NCBI GenBank assembly: GCA_003524435.1
Contig: DQHP01000089.1
Location: 1 to 54,001 of the forward strand
From: Microbacterium sp.
GTDB taxonomy: Bacteria > Actinomycetota > Actinomycetes > Actinomycetales > Microbacteriaceae
Direction: 5' to 3'
DNA length: 54,001 nucleotides
A program made the translations under genes and the position numbers. Positions within the stretch are counted from its first letter, which is position 1. Each line of letters begins with the position of its first letter. Below are positions 16,252 to 24,205 of the stretch, one piece after another. The notes under the pieces were generated by a model. The model was not told where the DNA came from. It ran no database searches and saw nothing but the letters and a program-made list of their open reading frames with translations.

Positions 16252-16722
16252 ATGACGACATCCACCGGAGTTCGCAGTGCACGCGCTCAGCGCCGCGCTG
16301 AGCGTCAGAGTGCACATCACCTGGTCACGGCAGACGAGAACTCGCTGGTCGAACTCGAGATGTTCCTGTCCACACTCCCACTGTGTGCCTCTGGCCGCGT
16401 CTTCATCGAGGTTCCAGAAGTCAGCGACATCCGCGTGATCAACGCTCCCGCACGAATGACGGTGACCTGGCTTGCACGTGCTTTGCGTTCTGGTGCGCCC
16501 GGGAGCGGACGATCATGTACGCCCGGCGCGGCTCTTTCTCGGGCGACCTGCGCGTGGGCGGACGAGATGCTGTGCGACGCAGGGACAACGACGCACGTCA
16601 CCCTCTTCGGCGGCTACCTGGGCACGGCCGACATCGTCGAGCACTTCACACAGACGCTGAACGTGCCGACTTCCGCGATCCACGCGCCCGAGCGCTTCGG
16701 CCTGCTCCCGATTTCGCACTGA
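16252..16722 (+). CDS. Stand-alone SIP-domain (siderophore-interacting, NAD(P)H-binding half) protein
   Basis: A 156-residue protein. HHLVTADENSLVELEMFLSTLP and RVFIEVPEVSDI correspond to the C-terminal NAD(P)H-binding lobe of siderophore-interacting proteins (ViuB/YqjH-like ferric-siderophore reductases). The N-terminal FAD-binding lobe is absent. Such shortened SIP proteins are known in actinobacteria, but without FAD they are unlikely to be reductases alone. ATG 16252 has AAGGAATC upstream. Its last 77 bases overlap the convergent HEXXH gene. Confidence 0.72.
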   Translation: MTTSTGVRSARAQRRAERQSAHHLVTADENSLVELEMFLSTLPLCASGRVFIEVPEVSDIRVINAPARMTVTWLARALRSGAPGSGRSCTPGAALSRATCAWADEMLCDAGTTTHVTLFGGYLGTADIVEHFTQTLNVPTSAIHAPERFGLLPISH

Positions 16723-17143
16723 CGTAATTACCGTCCTCAAGCCCTGCTTCGATCTCGAAGCGGTTGCGTAGCGGGTCGCGTCCCGCGAAGAGGTAGAGGA
16801 TGGGCATCAGGAAGCCGTAGCGCAGCCACTGTGCCTTGTGCACAGCCTCATGTCGAAGGATGGCATCGCTCGGGCGGGTATCCCCGGTGAGGAAACACCC
16901 GCCGACGCACACGCCGCCGCGATTGAACGTCCACCCCGGCATGCCTCGGAAAACCCACATGCCGCCTCGGCGCTCAACAGGCCCGGTGCTCCAAAGCGAC
17001 CCCCACGCCCAGCCGACGGCTGTTCCCCACGCATAGCCGACGCGGCTGATGGGCGAGCGCAACAGAAATGACGGGATGCGGCGATCGAGGCGCCGTCCGC
17101 GAGCAAGAGCAGCCTCGGCCGCCGGTCGCCAATCGGCTGTCAT
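16646..17143 (-). CDS. Small HEXXH metalloprotease-like protein, hypothetical
   Basis: A 165-residue protein. H98-E99-A-V-H102 is a zincin-type HEXXH motif in ILRHEAVHKAQW, followed at 130-132 by FEIEAG, where a Glu could be the third zinc ligand. The sequence before it has a hydrophobic patch (YAWGTAVGWAWGSLW) and a Cys-containing WTFNRGGVCVGGC segment. The C-terminal 20 residues are Ser/Arg/Ala-rich and lie in the overlap with the SIP gene. ATG 17143 overlaps the stop of the arginase-like gene (ATGA). I know no characterised homologue. Peptidase activity is inferred from the motif only. Confidence 0.68.
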   Translation of the reverse strand: MTADWRPAAEAALARGRRLDRRIPSFLLRSPISRVGYAWGTAVGWAWGSLWSTGPVERRGGMWVFRGMPGWTFNRGGVCVGGCFLTGDTRPSDAILRHEAVHKAQWLRYGFLMPILYLFAGRDPLRNRFEIEAGLEDGNYVSAKSGAGRSARARGSRKSARSASV

Positions 17144-17937
17144 GCAACCGCCCCCACAAGGCGCAAGATCGTGCCGAGATCATCGACGGCATCGAGCGGC
17201 GTACGTGGGGCAAAGCCAGCGATAGTCGCTCCGGCGAGAGGAACGCGCGCTCGTAGAGCCCGTATCGCCGCACCGAGCGCTGCTGCCGTCGCACCGAACG
17301 GTGCAGGCAAGGAGACCCCGACGATCTCGGAGGGGTCGAGCACGTCGACATCGATATGCACCCACACGCGGCTCGCACCGGTTCCGAGAACAGCCGTGGC
17401 CAAAGCATCCGGATCATCAAGATCCGCGATGCTCAACTGTGTCAGTCGCGCGAGGGGCTCGTGCTCTGCCTCGTCGATCTCGCGCGCGCCGACGGTGACA
17501 ATTCTGCTCTCGGCGATTCCGGGGGAGAGCGCCAGTTGCGGCTCTCCGTCACCGAGCAGCGCACGCAGCGCCATGCCAGAGAAAGCGCCAGAGGGTGAGG
17601 ATTGCGGGGTGTGCAGGTCGGGGTGTGCATCGCACCAGACGACAGCAACGTCATCGTGTTCAATCGCCCCCAACGCGGCGACGGTCACGCTGCAGTCGCC
17701 GCCGATGATGATGGTTTCCGGTGACATTGCATCTCCGACAAGCGAGCGAACCTGATGCAACGCGCTGAGGCGATGAATTTTTGTTCCGAGCGAATCACCC
17801 GCTTCCACGGGAACATCGAGCACGGTTGTCGCGGCACGGGGAAGATCACCGGCGATTGCCGATGCGCCATCGACGAGCAACATCGCACGCGCAGAGGGTG
17901 ACCCCTGCCACTGAGGGACGATGAGAAAACGGGCCAC
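17140..17937 (-). CDS. Arginase/agmatinase-fold protein with altered metal site
   Basis: 265 residues counted from GTG 17937, which has GGAGGTCCTT in front. The ureohydrolase metal motifs are GGDCS (79-83), DAHPD (103-107) and DVDVLDP near 200. In canonical arginases the first motif is GGDHS; here Cys replaces the metal-binding His, while the other ligands are kept. This variant may change metal use or substrate, so arginase is not a safe name. It is followed by the HEXXH gene with overlapping stop and start. Confidence 0.8.
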   Translation of the reverse strand: MARFLIVPQWQGSPSARAMLLVDGASAIAGDLPRAATTVLDVPVEAGDSLGTKIHRLSALHQVRSLVGDAMSPETIIIGGDCSVTVAALGAIEHDDVAVVWCDAHPDLHTPQSSPSGAFSGMALRALLGDGEPQLALSPGIAESRIVTVGAREIDEAEHEPLARLTQLSIADLDDPDALATAVLGTGASRVWVHIDVDVLDPSEIVGVSLPAPFGATAAALGAAIRALRARVPLAGATIAGFAPRTPLDAVDDLGTILRLVGAVA

Positions 17938-17961
17938 AAGGACCTCCAAGAGGTGAAAAGT

Positions 17962-17993
17962 GGATGCCCCGGACGCGAAGGTCCGGGGCATCC
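17962..17993 (-). terminator. Intrinsic terminator after pspA
   Basis: Perfect 13-bp arms GGATGCCCCGGAC (17962-17974) and its complement (17981-17993) with a 6-base loop. Reading leftward, the stem is followed by ACTTTTCACC. It starts seven bases past the pspA stop (18000-18002), so it ends the TPM-pspA transcript before the arginase-like gene. Confidence 0.85.
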
Positions 17994-17999
17994 GGAGTC

Positions 18000-18737
18000 T
18001 CAGGACTCGAGCTGCGACTGCGGCGTTGAGCCAGCCTTCAACTCGGCCAAGCGTGCCTCAACCTCGGTGAGCTCACCCAGGTCTTCCAGGCTTTCGAACT
18101 GGGCGTCGAGGCTGGACGCTGCCAGCTCAACCTTGCCCTGCGCGAGTGCTTCCTGGCGGCGAACCTTGTCTTCGAAACGACCAAGCTCGCTGGTCGGGTC
18201 GAGAACGTTGATCGACGAGACCGCATCTTGCACCTTGGTCTGTGCTTCGGCGACCTTGGCGCGGGCAAGAAGCTCGCTGCGCTTGTTTTTGAGCTCGCCG
18301 AGCTTATCCTTCATGCCGTTCAAGCCGCTCTTGAGCTTGTCGACGACCTCAGTCTGAGCAGCAATAGTGGGCTCTGCGCCGGTGGCCTCGCGCTCTGCGC
18401 TGATCTGACGCTGCAGCGCGATCTTCGCGAGACTGTCGAACTTGTCGGCGTCGGATGCGTCACCCGCGCCGCGAAGCTCGTCGGCCTTGCGGCTGGCGGC
18501 GATCGCCTTGTTGCCCCAGTTCTTTGCGGACTGGACATCTTCTTCATGATCACGCTCGAGCAGACGCAAGTTGCCGATGGTCTCGGCGATTGCGGCCTCG
18601 GCGTCAGCAACGTTGTTGGTGTAGTCGCGGACGAGCTGGTCGATCATCTTCTGCGGGTCTTCTGCAGAATCGATGAGCGAGTTGATGTTGGCCTTCATCA
18701 GAGTCGAGATGCGGCCGAAGATGGACTGCTTGGACAT
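18000..18737 (-). CDS. pspA: PspA/IM30 family protein
   Basis: A 245-residue, almost entirely helical coiled-coil protein beginning MSKQSIFGRISTLMKANINSLID, which matches the PspA amphipathic N-terminal helix. The DPQKMIDQLVRDY segment (about 28-40) is the family signature. PspA/Vipp1 proteins bind the inner face of the membrane and stabilise it under stress. ATG 18737 is chosen. The in-frame reading further upstream to 19142 is antisense-like poly-Ala noise from the TPM gene's tail. It lies 67 bases downstream of the TPM gene, and a strong terminator follows. Confidence 0.92.
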   Translation of the reverse strand: MSKQSIFGRISTLMKANINSLIDSAEDPQKMIDQLVRDYTNNVADAEAAIAETIGNLRLLERDHEEDVQSAKNWGNKAIAASRKADELRGAGDASDADKFDSLAKIALQRQISAEREATGAEPTIAAQTEVVDKLKSGLNGMKDKLGELKNKRSELLARAKVAEAQTKVQDAVSSINVLDPTSELGRFEDKVRRQEALAQGKVELAASSLDAQFESLEDLGELTEVEARLAELKAGSTPQSQLES

Positions 18738-18804
18738 ATTGTTGCCTTTCGGTTGGAGCGGAGTCGTCTGAGATCGGTTACGGCGTCGGAAGAGAGGAGG
18801 GATG

Positions 18805-20724
18805 CTAGAAGCGCCCCCCTCTGGAGCGACCACCGCGAGAACTGCTTCTGCTACTGCTTCTGCTGCTGCTGCGGGAGCTACCGAAGCTGGAGGCACGGCT
18901 ACTTCTGCTGCTGCGGCTACTGCTGCTTGAGCGCCAGCCGCCTCCGCCACCGCCGCCTCCGCCTCCACTGAACAGCCCGCCCAGAATGCCGCCCAGGATA
19001 TCGCCGCCGACGTCGCTGCTGCGGTTGTAGCTCTGGCTGTAGCCGCTGTTGCTCCAGCCGCCACCACCCCAGCCGCCGGATTGGAACGACGAGACTTCAG
19101 CGTTCGCTGAGGAGAGCGCCTCGCTAGCGAGGTTATTGGCACGAGTCGCGCGCTCAGTGGCTCGTACTATGTCTGTCGCCTGGAGTGAGACAGCCTCGTT
19201 ATAAGCGACAGTCGCCTCGGCCAGACGCGTGCGCGCGGTGGCACCGATAGCGCCGCGACGGGTGGTGATGAAGTCGTTGGCAGCGGAAATTTGGGCATGC
19301 GCCTGTGTGAGTCGCTGCTGCAATGTGCGCTCGGCGCGTTGTGCGCGTTCGGTGGCTTCGCGCGCCTGGCCGATAATTTCATCGATCTGGGTGTTGGCAG
19401 CTTCTAGCTCATCCAAAATCTGCTGAGGATTGCGTCCGCTGCCCTGCAGCTTCGCTTGAGCGTTGTCCACATACGTTCGCGTGCGAGCGATGATCGGTGC
19501 CATCGTCGTCTGCGCTTCGGGAAGCGCGCCCGCGGCGGCGATATCGGCTTCGAGATCGGTGATCAATGCCCTCGCCTGGTCCTCGACTGCGGCGAGGTTT
19601 GTTCCGAGCGTGGTGACAGCGGTGATGAGCTGCTCGCTTTGTGCGACGGCCTCTTCCGCAGTGCGAATTGCGAATGCGGCCTCGCCGTTCTGAGTTTCGG
19701 CGATGAGCTGGGTGGCCTCGGCGATCTCAGTATCGGCAAGCGTGAGCCGTTGCTGGGCCTGTGCGGGGTTTTCCGCAACGGGGGCGAGAGCGGCGGCGTC
19801 ATACGTCTGCGACAGCGTCGCAAGGGCTGCGGGGGCAGTGGTGATTGATGCCTGGGCCTCAGCGTGGCGCAATTTGACACGCTCCAGGGCCTGAGGTGCC
19901 TCCGCTTCGAGTTTGCGAAGCTCTTCGAACGCGTCGACGTTGGCATCGAGGATGTCATCGGCTTCATCGCACAGCTGAATGATCTGAATGTGCATCGCAC
20001 GTCGCTCAGCGTCAGTTTCAGGATTCTCATCATCGAGTTGCTGCTTCAGCGTGAATGCCGCGGCGACCTTGGCTTGTGCTGCCTCCACCACCTGCGTGAA
20101 GGTGGCCGTCGCATCATCACCGTACTGGGCGACGGCAAACCCGACCTCTTGGCGACTGGAGGTGATGGCGTCGTCAGCTGCGACGAGGGCGGCCCCCGCT
20201 TGCGTCTCTAGGTCTTCGTCGCTCACCGACGAGTAGGGGTCGTTCGGGTCGGGGATGGGGGGCTGCGCAGCCCTCTTTTTCTTCTTCACTGCGCGAACGA
20301 CAAGCATGATGACGATGACCACAATGACGATCGGAATCAGTATCCACAAGATGCCGCCGAGCGAGCCTGCGTCTGCTCCGGACTGTCCGGGGAACGCATC
20401 TGCTGCCGCAATGACAGCGCCGTCCCAGTCGCTTGCGCGAAGCCCGTCTTCCATTTTCTGCAGGACGTGGTCGATTTGGGCGTCGTTGAGGGGACCGGCA
20501 TCGTCAGCCGAGATCGCATACTGTCCGGCATCAACAGCGATAGCGAGCTGTGAGAGCCGTTCATTCGCTGCTGAGAGCTCACTGGAGCTGAGGACGCCGG
20601 CGTCGTCGGTCACGAACTGAGAGCTCAAAGTCACCGGATCCGCCGCGATTGCGCTACTGGCAAACCAGCCCGGCACAAACATCGCCACGATCAACGCCAG
20701 CACGACTGTCGTACGAGTCCGCAT
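18805..20724 (-). CDS. TPM-domain secreted/membrane protein with long coiled coil and Gly/Ser/Arg tail
   Basis: A 639-residue protein. A signal peptide (about 1-27, ending SSAIA) is followed by a TPM_phosphatase domain (about 33-130: FVTDDAGVLSSSELSAANERLSQ), a membrane helix (WILIPIVIVVIVIMLVV) with basic stop-transfer KKKKR, and then about 380 Ala/Glu/Gln-rich helical residues. It ends in a poly-Gly run and about 35 residues of Ser-Arg-Gly repeats. TPM proteins such as YgcG/Psb32/Rv2345 have an extracytoplasmic domain of debated activity. The start ATG 20724 is favoured over 20778 because it leads directly into the signal peptide. pspA follows, so a role in membrane stress is plausible. Confidence 0.86.
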   Translation of the reverse strand: MRTRTTVVLALIVAMFVPGWFASSAIAADPVTLSSQFVTDDAGVLSSSELSAANERLSQLAIAVDAGQYAISADDAGPLNDAQIDHVLQKMEDGLRASDWDGAVIAAADAFPGQSGADAGSLGGILWILIPIVIVVIVIMLVVRAVKKKKRAAQPPIPDPNDPYSSVSDEDLETQAGAALVAADDAITSSRQEVGFAVAQYGDDATATFTQVVEAAQAKVAAAFTLKQQLDDENPETDAERRAMHIQIIQLCDEADDILDANVDAFEELRKLEAEAPQALERVKLRHAEAQASITTAPAALATLSQTYDAAALAPVAENPAQAQQRLTLADTEIAEATQLIAETQNGEAAFAIRTAEEAVAQSEQLITAVTTLGTNLAAVEDQARALITDLEADIAAAGALPEAQTTMAPIIARTRTYVDNAQAKLQGSGRNPQQILDELEAANTQIDEIIGQAREATERAQRAERTLQQRLTQAHAQISAANDFITTRRGAIGATARTRLAEATVAYNEAVSLQATDIVRATERATRANNLASEALSSANAEVSSFQSGGWGGGGWSNSGYSQSYNRSSDVGGDILGGILGGLFSGGGGGGGGGGWRSSSSSRSSRSSRASSFGSSRSSSRSSSRSSSRGGRSRGGRF

Positions 20725-20861
20725 TTGTGCTCCCCTTCGTGGGGACGCAGAGCCCCCGTGCGCATCGAGTCTATTCACTACCTGGAACCGATGAAAGCGA
20801 CTCTAGACAAACTGTCTGTGTCGCCGCCGGAAGTGGATGCCGCACACATACGCTGGAAGGC

Positions 20862-21704
20862 ATGAACGACAGGTACGGCTCCGATGTCCTCGCGGCGGGC
20901 TGGCGCGAACGCGGCGCCAAGAAGGTTCCGGACGTAGCGGCAGAGCACGACCTTGTCGTCGAAGTCGCCGAGGACGGCTATTGCGGCGCGATCACTCGGG
21001 TGCAGAGCGGCAACGTAGAACTCGAAGACTTCAAAGGTCGCAGGCGCCTCTTCCCTCTGGGCGGTGGTTTCCTTATCGATGGCGAGCCCGTTCGGTTGAT
21101 ACCCCCTGCTCCCAAGAGCCAGGGCACAAGGCGAACAGCATCCGGCTCTTTTGTCGCTGCCGACCAGCGGGCGCGCGTCGCGCTTCCCAGCCGCATTCTC
21201 GTTGAGGGTAAGCATGATGCGGAACTTGTCGAGAAGGTATGGGGAGCAGACCTTCGTGCCGAGGGCGTTGTCGTCGAATTCTTGGAAGGTCTCGATAAGC
21301 TCGACGATCTGCTGGCGGTAGAGCCGCCGAACGCGAAGCGCCGTTACGGGGTGCTCGTGGACCACCTTGTTGCGGGCTCCAAAGAGACGCGCATCGCAGA
21401 TGCGATTTTGCGCGGACCGCACGGGAAGCATCTAAAAATCGTCGGCCATCCCTTCATCGATGTTTGGCAGTGCGTCACACCGAAGACGCTCGGCATTACA
21501 CGCTGGCCAGTGATCCCACGGGGTACCGATTGGAAGACCGGAATCTGTAAGGCTTTCGGATGGCCGTATGAGGAACAGGGCGATACCGGTCGGGCGTGGC
21601 AGTTCATCCTCAGCAAAGTGCACACATATCGCGAGCTGGAGCCTGCGCTGCTTGGTCGTGTGGAAGAACTCATCGACTTCGTCACCGAGCCAACGGAGCA
21701 TTGA
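20862..21704 (+). CDS. DUF3097 family protein
   Basis: A 280-residue protein of the actinobacterial DUF3097 family. It begins MNDRYGSDVLAAGWRERGAKKVP, and PSRILVEGKHDAELVEKVWG followed by a late RGTDWKTGICKAFGW look like the family's conserved blocks. The EGKHD phrase resembles a TOPRIM acidic motif (E-G-x-x-D), so a nucleic-acid-related role is possible but unproven. ATG 20862 is preceded by GGAAGGC. It is divergent from the TPM gene. trmB begins about 60 bases after the stop. Confidence 0.82.
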   Translation: MNDRYGSDVLAAGWRERGAKKVPDVAAEHDLVVEVAEDGYCGAITRVQSGNVELEDFKGRRRLFPLGGGFLIDGEPVRLIPPAPKSQGTRRTASGSFVAADQRARVALPSRILVEGKHDAELVEKVWGADLRAEGVVVEFLEGLDKLDDLLAVEPPNAKRRYGVLVDHLVAGSKETRIADAILRGPHGKHLKIVGHPFIDVWQCVTPKTLGITRWPVIPRGTDWKTGICKAFGWPYEEQGDTGRAWQFILSKVHTYRELEPALLGRVEELIDFVTEPTEH

Positions 21705-21763
21705 GCCTGCCCCGATCCTTGAGTCCGTCGAAGGGCGAGGGGCACTCCAGATACGCTTGAGCT

Positions 21764-22489
21764 ATGTCTGAGCCGCGCATTTTCCGTGAAGAACCGGTTT
21801 CTTTTGTACGCCGGAGTGGGCGGATGTCCGAGGGCCAAGAACGCGCGTTCGCAGAACTCGCTGAGCAGTATCTGCTGGACGTGCCGCGCGATGCGGCCGC
21901 GACGAGTGTGCATCCCGAAGCGCGGATGGACCCCGCGGCCGAATATGGACGCAGCGCGCCGCTAATCGTCGAGATTGGATCGGGGCAAGGACACGCCATT
22001 ATCTCCGCCGCCTCCGAGCGCCCCGAAGATGACTTCCTCGCTGTCGAGGTGTTTCGCGCCGGGCTCGCACGCACCATGCTTGACGCGGACAAGGTGGGTG
22101 TCCGCAATCTGCGACTTATCGAGGCCAACGCGCCTGAAGTCCTCGCTACATACCTGCCAGAGGGGGCAGCGTCCGAGGTCTGGATCTTCTTCTCCGACCC
22201 CTGGCACAAAAAGCGTCACACGAAGCGTCGACTCATTCGGCCGGGCTTCGGCGACGCCGCTGCGCGTGCGCTGAAGGACGACGGGCTACTGCGCCTCGCA
22301 ACCGATTGGGAAGACTACGCGCTCCAGATGCGCGAGGTGCTGGATGCTGAGCCGCTGTTTGAGCGTGCCTTCGAGGGGGAGTGGGCAGAGCGCTTCGACG
22401 GTCGAGTGATGACCGCATTCGAACGGAAGGGCATCGCCAAGGGGCGAGAGATCCGTGATCTCGTCTACCGGCGGAAGTCGCGCGCGTGA
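21764..22489 (+). CDS. trmB: tRNA (guanine-N7-)-methyltransferase
   Basis: A 241-residue SAM-dependent enzyme making m7G46 in tRNA. VEIGSGQGHAIISAA is the SAM-binding motif I, FLAVEVFRAGLA is motif II, and IFFSDPWHKKRHTKRRLI is the diagnostic TrmB catalytic block. The N-terminal 60 residues carry RSGRMSEGQERAF, also conserved. The start ATG 21764 has no strong Shine-Dalgarno. The stop overlaps the start of the CPBP gene. Confidence 0.95.
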   Translation: MSEPRIFREEPVSFVRRSGRMSEGQERAFAELAEQYLLDVPRDAAATSVHPEARMDPAAEYGRSAPLIVEIGSGQGHAIISAASERPEDDFLAVEVFRAGLARTMLDADKVGVRNLRLIEANAPEVLATYLPEGAASEVWIFFSDPWHKKRHTKRRLIRPGFGDAAARALKDDGLLRLATDWEDYALQMREVLDAEPLFERAFEGEWAERFDGRVMTAFERKGIAKGREIRDLVYRRKSRA

Positions 22490-23313
22490 TGCCTACGCCG
22501 ACCACGTGGGCGCCGTCGCTCGCCCCGGCGATACTCGTGTGTCTTGCGGCGCCAGCATTCTTTGTCGTCGAGTTGACCTGGCTGGGCTGGGTGCTTCTCG
22601 CGGCAGGGCTTGTATGGGCGTGGTTGCTCGAGCGCGGGCGGGTGGCAGCATCCGATCCGTCGCTCACGCGCGATCTTTCGCTGATCGCTATCGGGATGTT
22701 GATTGTCAGCGTGATTCCGCTCGCCGCAGAGCTCGACAATATGGCCATGCTGCGGTTCACGCTCGCGCTCGGTGGGGCAGTGGTGGTGCCCTACGTGATC
22801 TCACGGTTTGTGTATCGGGATCGCGCAATCAGCTTTCCGTGGCGTACTCGAAAACGCTGGGGCAAGCTCCAGTGGGGCTGGCTGATCGCAGTGCTGGTGC
22901 TCGGCTGGCTGATTTTGCCGTTTTATTTCATCACCAGTGGCGTTTACGAAAACTGGCCAGTTGTCGATACGCCAGAGTTGATCGCACGACTGTTCGTCGG
23001 CGTGGGCGCTGTAGGAATTTGGGACGAACTGTTCTTCATCTGCACCGTCTTCGCCTTGATGCGTCGCCATTTTCCGAATGGCGTAGCGAATGTGCTGCAG
23101 ATGATCGTATTCGTCTCGTTTCTGTGGGAACTGGGCTATCGCGAGTGGGGGCCGCTGTTGACGATCCCCTTCGCCCTGCTTCAGGGGTACATCTTTCTAC
23201 GGACGCATTCGCTCGCCTACGTTGTCACGGTGCATCTGCTGTTTGACGCGGTCGTGTTCGCGGTGCTCGTTCACGCTCACAATCCGGGGCTGCTGCCGAT
23301 CTTCCTGTTGTAA
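22489..23313 (+). CDS. CPBP-type (CAAX protease-like) integral membrane protein
   Basis: A 274-residue protein with about eight membrane segments. The later part has WDELFFICTVF followed by FVSFLWELGYREWG and VTVHLLFDAVVF, the layout of the ABI/CPBP family. The usual EExxxR motif is reduced to DELFF without the Arg, so proteolytic activity is doubtful. ATG 22489 (or GTG 22486) overlaps the trmB stop. It is probably co-transcribed with trmB and the DUF1304 gene. Confidence 0.7.
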   Translation: MPTPTTWAPSLAPAILVCLAAPAFFVVELTWLGWVLLAAGLVWAWLLERGRVAASDPSLTRDLSLIAIGMLIVSVIPLAAELDNMAMLRFTLALGGAVVVPYVISRFVYRDRAISFPWRTRKRWGKLQWGWLIAVLVLGWLILPFYFITSGVYENWPVVDTPELIARLFVGVGAVGIWDELFFICTVFALMRRHFPNGVANVLQMIVFVSFLWELGYREWGPLLTIPFALLQGYIFLRTHSLAYVVTVHLLFDAVVFAVLVHAHNPGLLPIFLL

Positions 23314-23331
23314 TCGTGATCGGCCGCATAA

Positions 23332-23742
23332 ATGATGCAGACTCAGTCCATGCTGATTATCGGTTTGTTCTTCGCGGCGGCTGCTGCCGCGTTTCACGTT
23401 TTCATCTTTTCGCTCGAGTCTCTCAGATGGACCGAGCCCGCAACGCGCAAGATCTTCGGCATTGTCAGTGAGAAGGATGCAGTGACGATGAAGCCGCTGG
23501 CGTTCAACCAGGGCTTTTACAACCTGTTTCTCGCGCTGACAACGCTGGTCGGTATTGCACTGTTGCTGGCGGGATTGGCGACCGTGGGGCTCACGCTTGT
23601 CTTTGCGGGCACAGCCATGATGCTTGCGGCCGCGCTGGTGCTGGTGCTGTCAGATCGCACGAAGGCGAGAGCAGCGCTGTTGCAGGGCGGGCTGCCACTG
23701 CTCGCGGTTGTGCTTCTCTCAGTGGCGGTCGCGGTCAGCTGA
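23332..23742 (+). CDS. DUF1304 membrane protein
   Basis: A 136-residue, four-helix membrane protein. FHVFIFSLESLRWTEPATRKIFG and the NQGFYNLFLAL phrase are the DUF1304 hallmarks. Function unknown. It starts at ATG 23332 (or ATG 23335). Its last eight bases overlap the 3' end of the convergent GyrI-like pseudogene. Confidence 0.85.
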   Translation: MMQTQSMLIIGLFFAAAAAAFHVFIFSLESLRWTEPATRKIFGIVSEKDAVTMKPLAFNQGFYNLFLALTTLVGIALLLAGLATVGLTLVFAGTAMMLAAALVLVLSDRTKARAALLQGGLPLLAVVLLSVAVAVS

Positions 23743-24191
23743 TTCGGACGACCGGTTGCCGCAGGAGCGTCCGGCGCTTGGTGGGATCGCCCTTGCGCGG
23801 ATCGCTGAAGTAGATCTCGTGATGCTTTCCTGACTGGCGCAGATCGTGATGGGGGATGAACTCGTCGTGCATCTCGGCGAGGACGGCGGCCTCATCGTCG
23901 AACGGCCCGACGTGCATCGTCTGCACGCACGAGCCTTCCGAGAAGGGCTCGAAGCGCACCTCGCTGAAGCGTCCACTCGGATTCTTCGCAGACGCTTTGG
24001 CGACAGCATCCGCAAACATCGTCTGATCGATCCAATCGGGCTGCATAATCAGCAGCGTCCGGAGCCACGTTGGGATCGCCGTGGCCGTTGATCATGAGGT
24101 AGTTCAGTGTGGGCACCTCGACGATGTCGAAGCGGCCTTTGCGGGCGCGGTATGCGTCAATCGTCTTTTTGAAGTCGATTTTCGCGTGCAT
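23735..24191 (-). pseudogene. GyrI-like small-molecule-binding protein gene with internal deletion and frameshift
   Basis: Two fragments of one family lie in different frames. The N-terminal piece runs from ATG 24191 to about 24065: IDFKKTIDAYRARKGRFDIVE, ending YLMINGHGDPN. The C-terminal piece, from about 24059 to the stop at 23735, begins LLIMQPDWIDQ and contains MHDEFIPHHDLRQSG and HHEIYFSDPRKGDP. Intact GyrI-like proteins of this type are about 205-215 residues. Here about 150 remain, so roughly 60-70 codons are missing between HGDPN and IMQPDW. The deletion is not a multiple of three. It directly follows thrC on the same strand. Confidence 0.82.
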
Positions 24192-24205
24192 CAGCGTGCC
24201 GGTCG

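Noticed and set aside
22455..23246. Alternative-frame 263-codon open frame overlapping the CPBP gene
   Set aside because: It is Arg/Ala-rich without motifs; the other frame has membrane helices and trmB coupling.
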